Positions 32,801 through 44,318 of a stretch of DNA of 64,000 bases are shown here, piece after piece. The stretch is taken from contig JACDTU010000002.1 in the NCBI GenBank assembly GCA_022376465.1, forward strand, positions 2,604,001 through 2,668,000, written 5' to 3'. How positions within the stretch are numbered: the first letter of the stretch is position 1; the number at the start of each line of letters is the position of its first letter. Under the pieces are notes generated by a model. It made no database searches. It was given only the letters and a program-made list of their open reading frames with translations, and was not told the origin of the DNA. The position numbers were made by a program, and so were the translations under genes. The stretch is from Cubamyces lactineus (lineage: Eukaryota > Basidiomycota > Agaricomycetes > Polyporales > Polyporaceae).

Positions 32801-35800
32801 GCCACGCGGGCTTGAGGACGGCGCTGAGGTCGAGGTGCGCGGTCTTGGGCGTGCGCAGCTTCTCGTCGACCTTAAGCATGTCCGCGCGGCCGACCATCTC
32901 GTTGATCGTGCGGAAACCGAGCTTGGCCATGTAGCGGCGGAGGTCCTCGGCGATGTAGTAGAAGAAGTTGATGACCTGCTCGGGCTGGCCAGCGAACTTG
33001 GCACGAAGCTGGGGGTCCTGGGTAGCAATACCCACAGGGCAGGTGTTCACTGCAAGGATTGATCAGCTCCTAGCAATTATGCGTCGTTGACATCCAGGAG
33101 GGTACTTACAGTGACACTTGCGCATCATGATACAGCCCATAGCGATGAGCGGCGTGGTCGCAAAGCCCCACTCCTCAGCACCGAGCAAACAAGCAATCGC
33201 GATATCACGACCCGTACGGAGCTGGCCATCCGTCTGCACGGTAACACGTCCACGGAGATCGTTGAGTACCAGGGTCTGGTGCGTCTCCGCAAGACCGAGC
33301 TCCCACGGCAGACCCGCATACTTGATACCAGTCCAGCGGGACGCACCGGTACCGCCGTCGTGGCCGGAGATGAGGATATGGTCCGCCTTGGCCTTGGCGA
33401 CACCGCTCGCGACGATGCCGACACCGACCTCGGACACGAGCTTAACGGAGACGCGTGCGCGCGGGTTCGAGCACTTCAAGTCGTAGATGAGCTGCTTCAG
33501 ATCCTCGATGGAGTAGATGTCGTGGTGCGGCGGGGGCGAAATGAGGCCGACGCCCGCGGTCGAGTGACGCGTGCGCGCGATCGACGTCGACACCTTGTGG
33601 CCGGGCAGCTCACCACCCTCGCCGGGCTTCGCGCCCTGCGCCATCTTGATTTGCAGCTCGTCCGCGTCGGCGAGGTAGTTGGAGGTGACACCGAAGCGGC
33701 CGGACGCGACCTGCTTGATCGCGGAGCGCATCGTGTCGCCGTTGGGCAGTGGCTGAGAGCGCTCCGCGTCCTCACCACCCTCGCCGGTGTTCGACTTGCC
33801 GCCGAGGCGGTTCATAGCAATCGCGAGCGTGGAGTGCGCCTCCATGGAGATCGAGCCGTAGGACATCGCGCCCGTGACGAAGCGGCGCACGATCTCGTTC
33901 CAGGGCTCGACCTGCTCGATCGGAATCGGCGTCGCGTTCTCGTACCGGAAGTCGAGAAGGCCGCGGAGATGAACGGCCTTGGTCTGCTCGTTCGCGTTCT
34001 CCGCGTAGGCGTCGTACGCACGCTGGTTCTTCTCCCGGACCGCGTCCTGGAGGTTGGCGATCCCGGACGGGTCGTTGATGTGCGCTTCGCCGCCGGAGCG
34101 CCAGTGGTACTCGCCCGACTCCGGCATCCCAGGAGGCAAGACGGTCTCACGCGACGGCCAGCCACGCTCGTGCATCTCGAACGCGTCCATGGCGAGAAGA
34201 TCGAAGGTCGCACCCTGGACGCGGCTCGCGGTGCCGACGAAGCACTTCTCGATGACCTCCGTATGCAGGCCGAGGGCCTCGAAAATCTGGGCACCCTTGT
34301 ACGACTGCAGGGTCGAGATCCCCATCTTGGACATCACCTTCAGAATGCCACCGTCGACTGAGTGGCGGTAGTTGTCCATGAGATCATCGAGTGTCTTATC
34401 GTCCTTGACCCTAAAGAGACGCGTATCAGCACCGAGCTCTGTATGGAAGGCGTCTAGCAACTTACAGTCCTTCGCGGATGACCTTGTGGATACACTCCAT
34501 CGTTAACCAGGGGCAGATCGCGTCCGCACCGTAGCCCAAGAGGACGCAGAGGTGGTGAACCTCGCGAGCCTCGGCCGTCTCGATCATGAGCGCGACCTTC
34601 GCACGCTTCTTCTGCGTGACGAGGTGGTGGTGGACACCACCGCAAGCAATGAGAGCGGAAAGGGGGACACGCGAAGGTCCGATCTCGCGGTCAGAGAGGA
34701 TGATGACCTTGATGCCGTCATCAATCGCCTGGGTTGCCTCACTGCAGACGCGCTCGAGCGCGAGCTTGTAGCCGGGAAGGCCAAACTCCTTCGGGAAGGT
34801 AATGTCAATGGTGCGCGAAGGCCAGGTCGCGTATGCACTCTTGAGGTTCTTCATCGCGTTCATTTCTTCGATGGTGAGAATGGGCGACGGCAGCAGAATA
34901 CGGTGGCACTGCTGGGGGTTCATCTCGAGGAGATTACCCTCGGGACCGACGTAGCACTCGAGCGACATGACGATCGACTCGCGAATCGGGTCGATGGGCG
35001 GGTTCGTGACCTGTGCGAAGAGCTGGCGGAAGTAGTCGTAGATGAGGCGAGGCTGAGTCGACATTGCTGCGAGCGGGGCATCGTTACCCATGGAGCCAAG
35101 CGCCTCCTTGCCATCAGTGAACATGGGAAGCATGAGCAAGTTGAGCTGTTCGACGGTGTACCCGAACGCGAGCAGCTTCGGGTCCGTGCTGAGGGTATAC
35201 TGGTCGATCGACGGCGCGACGGACGTCGAACGCTGCACGCGCTTGACAATGGTCGGAACATGGAGCATGTTGGACTCGATCCATGAGGCGAAGTTCTGCT
35301 TACGCGCGGTGTTGCGCTTCAGTTCCTTGTCATCGACGATACGGCCCTCTTCGGTGTCGACAAGCAGCATACGGCCGGGCTTGAGACGGCCCTTCTGGAT
35401 GACCTTCTCGGGAGGGATGTAGACGGCGCCGACCTCGGAGGCGCATACAATGATATCCTCGTTGGTGACGACGTAGCGGCACGGCCGCAGACCGTTGCGG
35501 TCTAGGTTAGCACCGCAGAAGCGGCCATCACTGAAAGCGAAGAGAGCGGGGCCATCCCAAGGCTCTTGGAGGCACGCAGCCCAGTTGTAGAACGCCTTCT
35601 TCTCTGGCTCCATAATGTCATTGCCTTGCCATGCCTCAGGGATGAGCATCATGACGGCCTCGGGAAGCGTCAGGACGCCGTTCACGACGAGCAGCTCGAG
35701 CACATTGTCGAAAGCGGCTGAGTCGGAGCCGCCAGACTCTATGATAGGGTATAGGAGGTCGAGCTGCTCTCCAAAGAGAGACGAAGAGAGAACGCCTTCG

Positions 35801-36862
35801 CGAGCGCGCATCCAGTTCCTGTTTCCTCGCAGGGTATTGATCTCACCTAGGCGCGCGATTAACGGTCGGACCTTGTGAGTGTCTTACGACATGGAGGCTT
35901 ACCGTTGTGTGCGGCCCAACGCATGGGTTGCGCACGGTCCCAGCTAGGGAATGTGTTTGTGGAGAAACGCGAGTGAACGAGCGCAAAGTGAGAGCGGTAG
36001 AGCACATGGTTCAAGTCGTGGTAGTAGTTGTACACTTGAGGCGGCGAAAGCTGGCCCTTGTAGACGATGTTCTTGGACGAAAGCGAGCAGATGTAGAAGC
36101 CCTTGGAGAGCGAACTTTATACGAACAAGTCCGGACACTTAAGCTGAGGTTCTGAACGCACAGGAAATGAAAGGGGACAAACATGGTGTGAGTCGCGTGC
36201 TTGCGCAAAATGTAGAGCTGACACTCGAAGTGCTTGGCATCGAACGCGCCACCGCGAGAGGTGTTACCGTCACCGTAGTGGGAGCGCAAAACGACGAAAG
36301 GCTGAAGGATGGCAGGCTCCTTGCTCGCCGCGGCGGGACCGAGAATGGTCCCGTCCGTGGGGACCTCTCTCCAGCCGAGAACGCGGAGGCCGAGGTCGTT
36401 CGCGATCTTGGAGAAAACAGCCTGCTGCTGCTGAAGGCCGACGGGGTTGTTCGCCTTGAAGAAGACGTTACCGACGGCGTACTGGCCTGCCTCTGGGAGC
36501 TCGCAGCCGATGTCGCGCTCAGCCTCACGCTTGAAGAAGAGGTGTGGAATGCCGGTCATGACACCCGCACCGTCGCCATCGCGGCTGTCTGCGCCGGTAG
36601 CGCCACGGTGGGTCATGGCGCAAAGGAGCTGGCGAGCATCGGAGACGATCTTGTGGCTCTGGTCACCCTTGATGTGGCAGATGAAGCCGACACCGCATGC
36701 GTCCTTTTCGAAGTCGTTCATGTAGAGGCCCTGGTTCGCGGGCAGGGAAGCGTCCCAAGACGTCGGGTCGCGTTGGACGGCGTTGAAGCCATTTTGCGAA
36801 TCAATCTCTGGGGCCGATAAAGAAGGAAGAGGGAGATCTGCGTTGTTATCGGCGATAGCCAT
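29892..36862 (-). CDS. GLT1: Glutamate synthase (NAD(P)H-dependent GOGAT), single-chain fungal type
   Basis: This enzyme makes two glutamates from glutamine and 2-oxoglutarate. Order along the protein (about 2,100 residues): N-terminal Ntn-type glutaminase domain with [13 protein letters not shown], where the Cys is the expected nucleophile, and [20 protein letters not shown]. Next are the central domain and the FMN/2-oxoglutarate domain ([44 protein letters not shown]). The 3Fe-4S cysteines [15 protein letters not shown] are split by an intron near 33050-33110. The GXGXG domain follows. The NAD(P)H/FAD half has the 4Fe-4S-type CMDCGVPFC and [10 protein letters not shown], the FAD site [12 protein letters not shown] and the pyridine nucleotide site [10 protein letters not shown]. 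The last exon runs from a splice after GGIKQR to VVEVEA and a stop at 29892-29894. The first intron is recovered by joining RKHATHT to [15 protein letters not shown]. Residues before the nucleophile suggest a removable propeptide. Confidence 0.93.
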
Positions 36863-37670
36863 AGAACGAATATCAGGCGAACTTGTGAGGAGATATGAAC
36901 GACTGGTAGGACGAGGAGAGAGCGGGAGGTGGGAGGGGTGAAGGGGGGATGGTGGTGGTCAGAGGACAAGGGCCGCTGGAAGACGCGGGGACAAGAGTGG
37001 CAAAATTTCTATAGGCGAAGCCGAGTCAGAAATACGCTAGGGGGGGGAATTGACTGGAACTGGAGTCAGCAGAGGCGGAGGGAGAGCAGGGGGAGAGCAA
37101 GAGCAAGAGCCCGCGCCGCCTTGACCCGACGCTCCGATCAGCCCTCCCCCGCTGAATATCCTCGGCTGCATTTATTTCGCTCTTTCTCTTATCTCCCCCT
37201 TCCCCCCGCCCAGCCAATCAGCGCACGACAAGATCAAATTCGCCCCATCCCATTCCGCATCTCATCTTATCTCTCCCCTCCTCACCCGGAACCCCGCCCG
37301 CCCGCCATCAGCCACCCCCACTCCTCCTCCGCCACAGCCACCCCGCACGCACCGACGCCTGCGCTCCGCAGCCTCCGCCCACAGTGCGCACACAGACCGG
37401 CCGAGCCTCCCTCTGCGTCCTCGACCTGCCCCCGAACTCAGTCTTCGACGCTTCGTCCTATGCAAGAACGACAGAACCGCTTCATCTTGCCCCTCCGAGG
37501 TCTCTCGCGGGTGTCCGAAGCCTTTCATGATCGTCACTGGTCCTCCCGGTCTTGCCTATCAGGAACAGCCAAGGAACAGCGCACCCCTTGTGCCGCGCGC
37601 GCAGAATCACGTCAGTCACGTCAGTAGCCAAACGCGTAACCCTTGCGCGCGTATGTGCAATTTCCGACAA

Positions 37671-37690
37671 TCCGTCCGTCCGTCCGTCCG
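37671..37690 (+). repeat. (TCCG)5 microsatellite
   Basis: Five perfect copies of the tetranucleotide TCCG, 20 bases, in the gene-free stretch upstream of glutamate synthase. Confidence 0.9.
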
Positions 37691-38780
37691 ACCCTCGCCC
37701 TCTCTATGTATGTAGAGCTCTTCCTCCCCTTCTCTTCCTCGGGCCTCTCGAGCTCGTCTTCTCGACTCTACCGGCGGCCCCTTCCTATCGTTCCGCACTA
37801 TGCAACGAACGACCTCTAAACCATCGAAGGCCCCCAGAGGCCAGAGCTGCCCATGCCCCCGAGTGCTCTTCCGCTCCGGAGAATCACAGTGCACACCTCA
37901 ACGTTAACGTCGATTCCGACGCGTCTCGTCCGCGCCTACCCCTTGGATCCACACGCACGCCTCCCCCCTGTATCAGAAACCTCGGACTTTCCTCCCTCGT
38001 GTGTGAAGTTATTCCCATCCGTGCCACGAGAGTGAATTCGAATGCGGGCGACGCGATATCGACAAAACGGCGTCGTGACGCCCCGCAGACAGTGCACGCG
38101 ATGGCGGCGGCGACGACGTCGTTCCTTGCGCCCAATCTCAAAGTCGGCAGCAGCCAGACCTCAAACCTCAGATCTCAAAAGATTCCGAGCCGGCAACTGA
38201 CCAGCACACAGTGCGCTCCCACACCGCGCCGGTACGGTGCGAAGTGCTCGCAAGAGTATCGCAGAAGTCGCTATGTGCGATCGAGTCTAAGTGTTCGCGC
38301 CTTCTGAATGTTCTCCGCCACGAGTTCCACAACCCAGATCTCTCGCCATCAGGGGAGAAGGGGGCCCGTTCCATCAGATCGAACCGCTCTGTGGGGTTCC
38401 CATAAGTTGTGTCACTCGTTACCGCGGTGCGACCGTGTGCGACTGCCGCATATACGCCTTCTCCCCCCCTTCTGCGTGAGCACCGAGTTTCTCATACCGC
38501 GCCTTACTTCGGAGAAAATCGCCAGATCTCCCCTCAAGCCTGCTGGCCCATGCCTAGACCAACGCGTGCTGAGGCCTGAGGTTCTGTGGAAGGCGACGTG
38601 TCCACACCGGACGCACCGTGACGTACCTGCGCATTGACTCGCTCTGGCGTCGCAGAGGGCCCAACGGCCAAGGGAAGCAAGTCGCGTCCAGGCATCCAGG
38701 ACTTCAGGCCCGCAGCTGCGAAGCTGTCGGAACGCGCGAAACGTCCTACGGGTCCCCTTCGAAAGAGGGTAGCAGAGCGC

Positions 38781-38808
38781 AGGGGAGAAAGTACAGGGGA
38801 GAAAGTAC
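38781..38808 (+). repeat. Two tandem copies of a 14-bp unit
   Basis: AGGGGAGAAAGTAC is repeated perfectly twice, immediately downstream of the Lst8 gene on its 3' side. Confidence 0.9.
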
Positions 38809-38909
38809 AGGAGTAGGATCCAAGGAGACAGGCCCGCCGCCGGTCTCCGCGCCATAGTCGTTGTATGCAGTACTGTACACGAGGCGAGAGCATTCGGGGT
38901 GCAAAGCCG

Positions 38910-40482
38910 CTAGCCAGCCCCATCGTGCAACGCGCAACACACGGCCGCTGGGAATATCGAAGGAGAGGACGTGAGCGCGCGAGTGAGTCGGAGGGCTCGC
39001 GCCGTGCACGATGCGGCGACGTCGCACGCACCTTTCTGATGTCCGTTGTATTGTCGTACGGTGTCCCCAGTGGACATGTCCCATAGTCGCGCGGTGTGGT
39101 CCGAAGACGCTGGCATGCGATGTGTCAGGGATGGGCGCGGGTGAGAGCGCGCTGTCGTACACACCGGTCACCAGGTAGGCCGAGTCCGCGCTGAAGGCGC
39201 AATCCCATACCCACCGCTGGTGGCCTTGCAGCGTCTTCTCCAGCTTGAACTCGTAGTTCGGGGAGATGGACCAGATCTTGACGGTCGTGTCCGCAGAGCA
39301 CGTCGCTAGATACCTGGCCGCCCACAACGTCAACAACCGCGGCTAACTATGTTTAGGTGTGCTACCGACCTTACGTCAGGGCTCAAGAGCAGGCGCGTAA
39401 GATATTTGTTGTGGGCTTGGAACATCGTCACGGCCTGGAACCTAGGGAGATCGGATCGTTCGTCGTTGATTTTCCAGACGTAGCACTTGCCCTGCACCGA
39501 TATAGCTTAGCTAGCAGGCGATCATGTAGATGGAAAAGACGCCGGACCTTGACACTACCCGCGACGAGGCAGGAGCCATCGTACGCAAGGCTGATGGATC
39601 GCATGGGCGTATCCCCGCCTGGCGTCTGCACATCGGAACGGTCAGCGCGAGCTGCATTGCGCAGATACGTACGGCGGCCGCGGAGAGACGCACCAGCTCG
39701 TGTGTGCATATGTTCTCGGACAGATCCCACTGCTTGATTCGCCCTGCCTGGTCGCAGGAAATCAGTTCCCCTTGGTTAGGGTGGACCACTACGTCGTTGA
39801 CTGGACCAGAGGTACGTCAGTCGAATGTTCTTCTCCGGTGGACGGAAGCCCTACCGGGTGCCTCGTTGTCGTAATTACGGTGCAAGTGGCTGCTGCTTCT
39901 GTTTCACCACGGAGGTTCTCAGCATCGAGCGAGATGGGGTGGACGGTACGACGAACCGAAGGTCCCAGATCTTGATCGTCCCATCTTCGCTCCCAGTGAC
40001 TAGCCATTTGCCCTCGCTGTGGAAGCAAATGGCCGTAATATTACCGTTGTGCCCCTCGTATATGGCGATCTAGAGCAGGAACGACTCGTACGGTCAGTAC
40101 GCAGATGGGGATCGGGGTGAGCGAGTGCTCTTACCGGTCCTGCAGGCGGGGCGGCTGCAATCTCGTAGATGTACGCCTTCTTATGAATAGCTGCCGCAAG
40201 CAAGCGTTTACTGGAAGAGGGTGAGTCTCCGGGGAAGGCATCCAACGAAGGGCGACTGCTCTCACTCTGGGGATATGGCTAGCCGGTTGACTTGCTATTG
40301 GAATGGCACCATGCGGGAGACAGGACACGACTCGTGAACACACACTCGTTACAGACGCACGCAGTGAACGGCCTCACTCCAGATTCCGCTGCACGGGAGA
40401 TCGTGCGCGAGCAGATGCCACTCCAAGCCTCCCAGAAGCGGATTTCGTGGTCGTACGAGCCGGTGACGAGGATGACAGACAT
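38910..40482 (-). CDS. LST8: Lst8-type WD40 subunit of TOR kinase complexes
   Basis: This is a seven-bladed WD40 protein that stabilises the TOR kinase domain in TORC1 and TORC2. The N-terminus [20 protein letters not shown], followed by SGICSRTI, is the family's standard start. An in-frame upstream Met at 40542 would add 20 Ser/Ala-rich residues and is less likely. Later blades show [20 protein letters not shown], the sensor-like blade with KCYVWKI-type sequence, [14 protein letters not shown], and [19 protein letters not shown]. An intron (about 39113-39165) separates this from [20 protein letters not shown] and NGHQK. A last intron joins to a short tail ending HDGAG before the TAG at 38910-38912. 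Several introns of about 50-70 bp interrupt the blades. The length is close to the family's usual 300-odd residues. Confidence 0.88.
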
Positions 40483-41574
40483 GTCGGCGCGGGCAGCGGC
40501 AGTTACAGCGGCAGAACGTGAGGATGAGGATTGCACAGGCATCCCGGGCGCATGGGACTGGACAAGACGCGTGCGGCGTCCCCGACCTTGGCCTTGGCTC
40601 TGGAGTCCACTTGCTCTCTATCGTCCCGCGTCGCTTACATAATCATCAGAACCAGACCTGGCGCGCGTTTCTTGCCCAAAACGTCCATCGTCGACGTCGT
40701 TCGTGCCCACCACCGGTACCCGTCGCCCTCCTCCCGAGTCGTCTGGCTCTGGCATCTACCACCCCGAATCTCGCGTATCTTTATGTTTTTGACTTTGTCT
40801 CTAGACTGGTCGCTTGCTGGGCTGCCGTCGGCTCGTCTCAGTGCTCGACTTCATCTTCTATACAGCGTGACGTCGTGGGGTCCATTGCGTTGTGGACGAT
40901 GCACTCTGTGCCCTCAGGCTGCTTCGCGCTTCTCCGTCCAGGCTGGGCGATATGTTAGACTTAAAACTTTGCTTCAGAATACAGTATCTGCTGCAGTGTG
41001 GCCTCGTGCTGGTCTAAAATGGCAACGAGAATCCTGAATATCTGGTTCTTCGTATTCTCGTGTCGGCCCTCGTTGCAGCCTATACCCACACTGCCGGAAT
41101 CTTTGTTCAGACTCCCGCGAAGCGTACCTATCTCTGGGACATGTATTCCCAACCTCTGGCCTGGGCCCAGCCTGCACGCCGGCTTCGACAACTGGCATGC
41201 GTCCTCCCCCTCCTCTATACTTCTCCCGGGCGATCGCCCCATCTCCTCCAGACGCACGTCCTCGGTCCCCCTTCCTCTCGCTTAGTCCCTCTTGGATCGC
41301 TCGATACGCTGTCCCCTCTTTCCGGCCAAGCTCTACCGACCAAAATAGATCTCCCCTTCACAACGCGATTATGAACTCCTGGATCCCTCACAGCCGCCAT
41401 GCATACCAATGCTGGTCCGATCTATCCGCCACCCTGCGCTTTGTCGAGAGCTTCCTCCAGGGCCAACTGGTATAAGAGTGTGCGTTCATGGTCCTCGATG
41501 AACCAGAAATCCACTGCCCACTGCTCACTGCGGCCTACCTCGCCAACTCACCAACGTCCCACCGAACCACACTC
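40483..41574. other. Intergenic region between divergent Lst8 and a small unknown gene
   Basis: About 1.1 kb. Several open frames of 90-170 codons exist on both strands, but none shows a family motif and they overlap. The part next to 41575 is C/T-rich on the plus strand and probably is the promoter and leader of the small gene. A minus-strand frame near 40961-41257 has a helix-like end (IFRILVAILDQHEATLQQIL) but lacks support elsewhere. Confidence 0.4.
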
Positions 41575-41917
41575 ATGGACCCCTTCCCCGTATGTGGCCT
41601 TTCAGCCAACGCCCGAGGCGCACATTACTCACTTGCACAATAGATTGGCACTCGCGTCTTCTTCCTCGAGGGTGGCAAGACTCGCACCGGCACAGTCCAA
41701 GACACCGAGACCATCGAGGTGAGCGTGTCACGACCGCGGCGCGTTTGGGACATTTGCTCATCGAGATCCAGGGTCTTCGCTTTGTCATCATCAAGCTTGA
41801 CGATGGCAGCCCAAAGCCTGTGAAGTTGCCGTGAGTACTTCTGACTACGCCCGACGCTTCTTGTGGCTGATTGTATCCAGTATGTCTAGCGTCAACAGCG
41901 TCTCAAAAGCCAATTGA
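41575..41917 (+). CDS. Small uncharacterised protein (about 61-63 residues)
   Basis: Four exons: 41575-41589 (15 nt), 41644-41718, 41772-41830 and 41881-41917, giving 186 nt. An alternative acceptor six bases earlier at 41765 would add two residues. The protein reads MDPFPIGTRVFFLEGGKTRT, then GTVQDTETIE, LRFVIIKLDDGSPKPVKLP and an SSVNSVSKAN tail. The pattern of a beta strand with GTRVFFLEGG, a turn, then VIIKLDDG..VKLP suggests a small beta-barrel of SH3/Tudor-like size, but I recognise no named family. Consistent splice sites and the ordered hydrophobic pattern argue for a real gene. The function is unknown. Confidence 0.5.
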
Positions 41918-42683
41918 CCTTACTGGCATGGACATTCGTCCACACACCGGCCCACTCGCTGGCACGGACGCGCATCCTCCCACCAGCCCGCCTGCACCAG
42001 CATTGTGTGCTCTCATACCGTCTTACGGACACTCACGGACTCTCGAGCTGCATAGATTGTATCCCTGACACCATCGCTACCCTATTGTATTGGTTTTTCT
42101 TGGCTTGCTAGACACTCTACATGCGGACTCGGACTGGATACCCACTACTCTAGACAGGCTACGCTGTATCGTTTCTTGGGAACACTTGGGAAATAGAGAG
42201 CGGTTCCGACTGTACAGTGTAGCACGCCTCGCGGACGACTTTGTACCCCATTTCTCATATACATCATAGACTCCTCCTGCACTTTCCGTTGGACGTTCCT
42301 TGAGGGCATGCGAGGATCATGCAGAACGACGACCCGCCTCGACCTCCGAGAATGATCCAGAGAGATGAGCAATAGATGATGTCTTCGATGCAGAGACGTC
42401 GATGCCTTCTCAGGATCTCGTCCTCTCTTCCGCGAACACCAGCAGGCACCCGTCGGACGCCGGACTGTGCGCTCCGGGTTAAGTGCGACCAGAAGCAGCA
42501 GCCCATTCCGCGAGCCCCGAGTTCGGGTTCGATGGTTCGCATCTAAGCGCTCCCGGCGCTGCCTCGTCCTCCGAGCATGCTGCCCCTTTCCAGAAACGTT
42601 ATATACTTCCTTCTCTGCAACCCTTAGCACTCACATCTCCCAATCTCCGCCGACTTGCATCTCGAGGGTAAGGAACACAGAGG
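41918..42683. other. Intergenic region upstream of the DUF1776 gene
   Basis: About 765 bases. No gene is supported. The left part is the 3' flank of the small gene. A minus-strand open frame across 42145-42630 has no motif. The stretch just before 42684 is C/T-rich and likely is the promoter. Confidence 0.4.
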
Positions 42684-44232
42684 ATGTCTGGACAGTCCCC
42701 AGCGACCCACCTCTTCACCGGTAGCCATCCTGTCGGCGGTGGCACTGGCAGTGGCCTGGCGACTCCGGAGAGGAGGGCGTTCGCACTTCACTGTGTTAGA
42801 GTACTGTCATACCTGCTTTTCTCAGCCGTGCTCAAGGCCCTGTCGTTGTGGGAAGGGTTCCGTGCAAGAACCCATGAGCGTCTTTGCAAGTTGCTACGCG
42901 TTGCGCCAAGCCGAGTCTTCGAGCCCAGGGAAAGCGCCATTGTCATAATTGGCGGAGATGACGGTGAGTTTGCCTGATAGGGGGCGATCTGCACGCTGAC
43001 GGGCAAATCTGCCTCGCAGATGTAGGGAGGCATGTAGCTCTGAACTTCTCAGAGCTAGGGTATGCTGTGTTCGTGCTATCATGCCCCACCAACAAACCAG
43101 CCTCGCCGAAGGACGAGGCCGCCCAGGATGCACCGAACGTGTTCTCAGTGAGGAGTGCACTACCGCCCGGTCGACGTACGGCTGAGCAACAGCACAGCTT
43201 ATCCACGAATGGCACAAGCGGATACAGAGATCCGGCCGCCCGTCCTGGGGCTTGGTCGCTCCCATTGTGCTCGACATGACCTCAGGGACGGAACGCGCGC
43301 GCGCGTTCGAGACCGTGGACGCCTACTGCACGACGCACAACCTGCATCTCGCTGCAGTCTTCGTGCTGTCTGCGACTGCTCCCGCTCGTACGTGATTGCC
43401 GCCGTCGCTGCCCAACCCTGGTTTACACGCACCGTCGCAGCTCTGAAGCCGGCCGTAAGCGGTCAGACAGACGTCTCAGCATGGGCAAAAATCGTCCGTC
43501 AGTGCCTCGTGGATCCCATAACCGTGGTGCAGGACTACGCGCCTTTGCTCGCGACCGCCTCTGGGCGGGTCGTCGTCTTGCTGGCATGTGAGTTATCTGC
43601 GCCTTCTCCCGTCCCGCGTGCCTCAATTTCCACGCACAGCCGGCGATCAACTGGGGATGGGCTCTGCGCACCTGGTCACACTCGAATCCGCAGCGCAGTT
43701 TCTCCGCCAACAGCTGAGCCCCTTGGACATCAAAGTCGCCATTGTTTCGACTGGGCCCTTTGCCCGGATGTCGAGACCTCCCGCGCCTACGGGAGGTGGT
43801 GCGAGGTATGGCTTCTCCCAGTGCCCTTCCTAAACCTTGTTACTAACCCTCGCGCGCGCCCCGATACCAGTCGAACCCTCGCTTGGGGTCAACGTGTGGA
43901 AGGTGAGTGTTATAATACACTCACGCGTGCTATTTTCACGCAGGACGTCAGAATGCGGCTCGGGCATACGAAGCGCTATAGAGGCCGCATCGCAACACTT
44001 CTTTGTTCGGTACGAAGACGTATGGACTGTATGCCACAATATTGTCCGATCGAGGCGAGAACAACGTACGATTGAGGTGACATGAACATGCGTTGACCAT
44101 TCCCGTAGGTACCCGAAGGATCGATACACCATAGGTCTTCATGCGGGCCTTCGAGACGTGCTCGAAGCGATGCCCACGGCGTTCCGCTTGAGGTTTTGCT
44201 CACACAGCACCAGCGGACCAACGCCATGTTAA
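42684..44232 (+). CDS. DUF1776-family protein related to short-chain dehydrogenases
   Basis: The N-terminus (MSGQSPATHLFTGSHPVGGG) is flexible, followed by a hydrophobic/amphipathic segment (VLSYLLFSAVLKALSLWEGF) that may bind membranes. A Rossmann-like core begins with ESAIVIIGGDD, an intron, then DVGRHVALNFSELGYAVFVL. Further in-frame exons give HEWHKRIQRSGRPSWGLVAP, SGRVVVLLA, GDQLGMGSAHLVTLESAAQF, LRQQLSPLDIKVAIVSTGPF and HFFVRYEDVWT. The end is YPKDRYTIGLHAGLRDVLEA to a TAA at 44230-44232. The order of nucleotide-fold strand, SDR-like central strands and a GPF motif fits fungal DUF1776 proteins, which look like short-chain dehydrogenases but usually lack a normal catalytic YxxxK. I see no clear YxxxK here, so an enzymatic role is uncertain. 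At least six introns. The gene converges on the AlkB7-like gene with only 86 bases between stops. Confidence 0.72.
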
Positions 44233-44318
44233 TCGCCCCCTTCCGACCGCTTCGTGGCGCAGGGGTCATATTAATGCAGATAGTATCATGTACAGATATG
44301 GGTATGGAGATGTGTACT

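Larger units (their letters stand above)
36863..38909. other. Intergenic region of about 2 kb upstream of glutamate synthase
   Basis: The left end is the glutamate synthase promoter: the sense (minus) strand is CT-rich at about 36890-36960, and a CCAAT motif lies at 37214-37218 (plus strand). An exact (TCCG)5 repeat is at 37671-37690, and a 14-bp unit is repeated twice in tandem at 38781-38808. The longest open frame (37552-38307, plus) contains the microsatellite and is Pro/Arg/Ser-rich with no family motif. I do not call it a gene. The right end is the 3' flank of Lst8. Confidence 0.45.

Noticed and set aside
31329..33062. Very long plus-strand open frame (577 codons) opposite glutamate synthase
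   Set aside because: It is the mirror of strongly coding, GC-rich glutamate synthase exons; its composition (Arg/Val/Asp/His-rich) has no family motif and the minus strand explains the sequence. The same holds for the long plus-strand frame at 33087-34361.
40483..41574. Overlapping 90-170-codon frames between Lst8 and the small unknown gene
   Set aside because: They overlap on both strands without motifs or consistent introns, and fit promoter sequence better.
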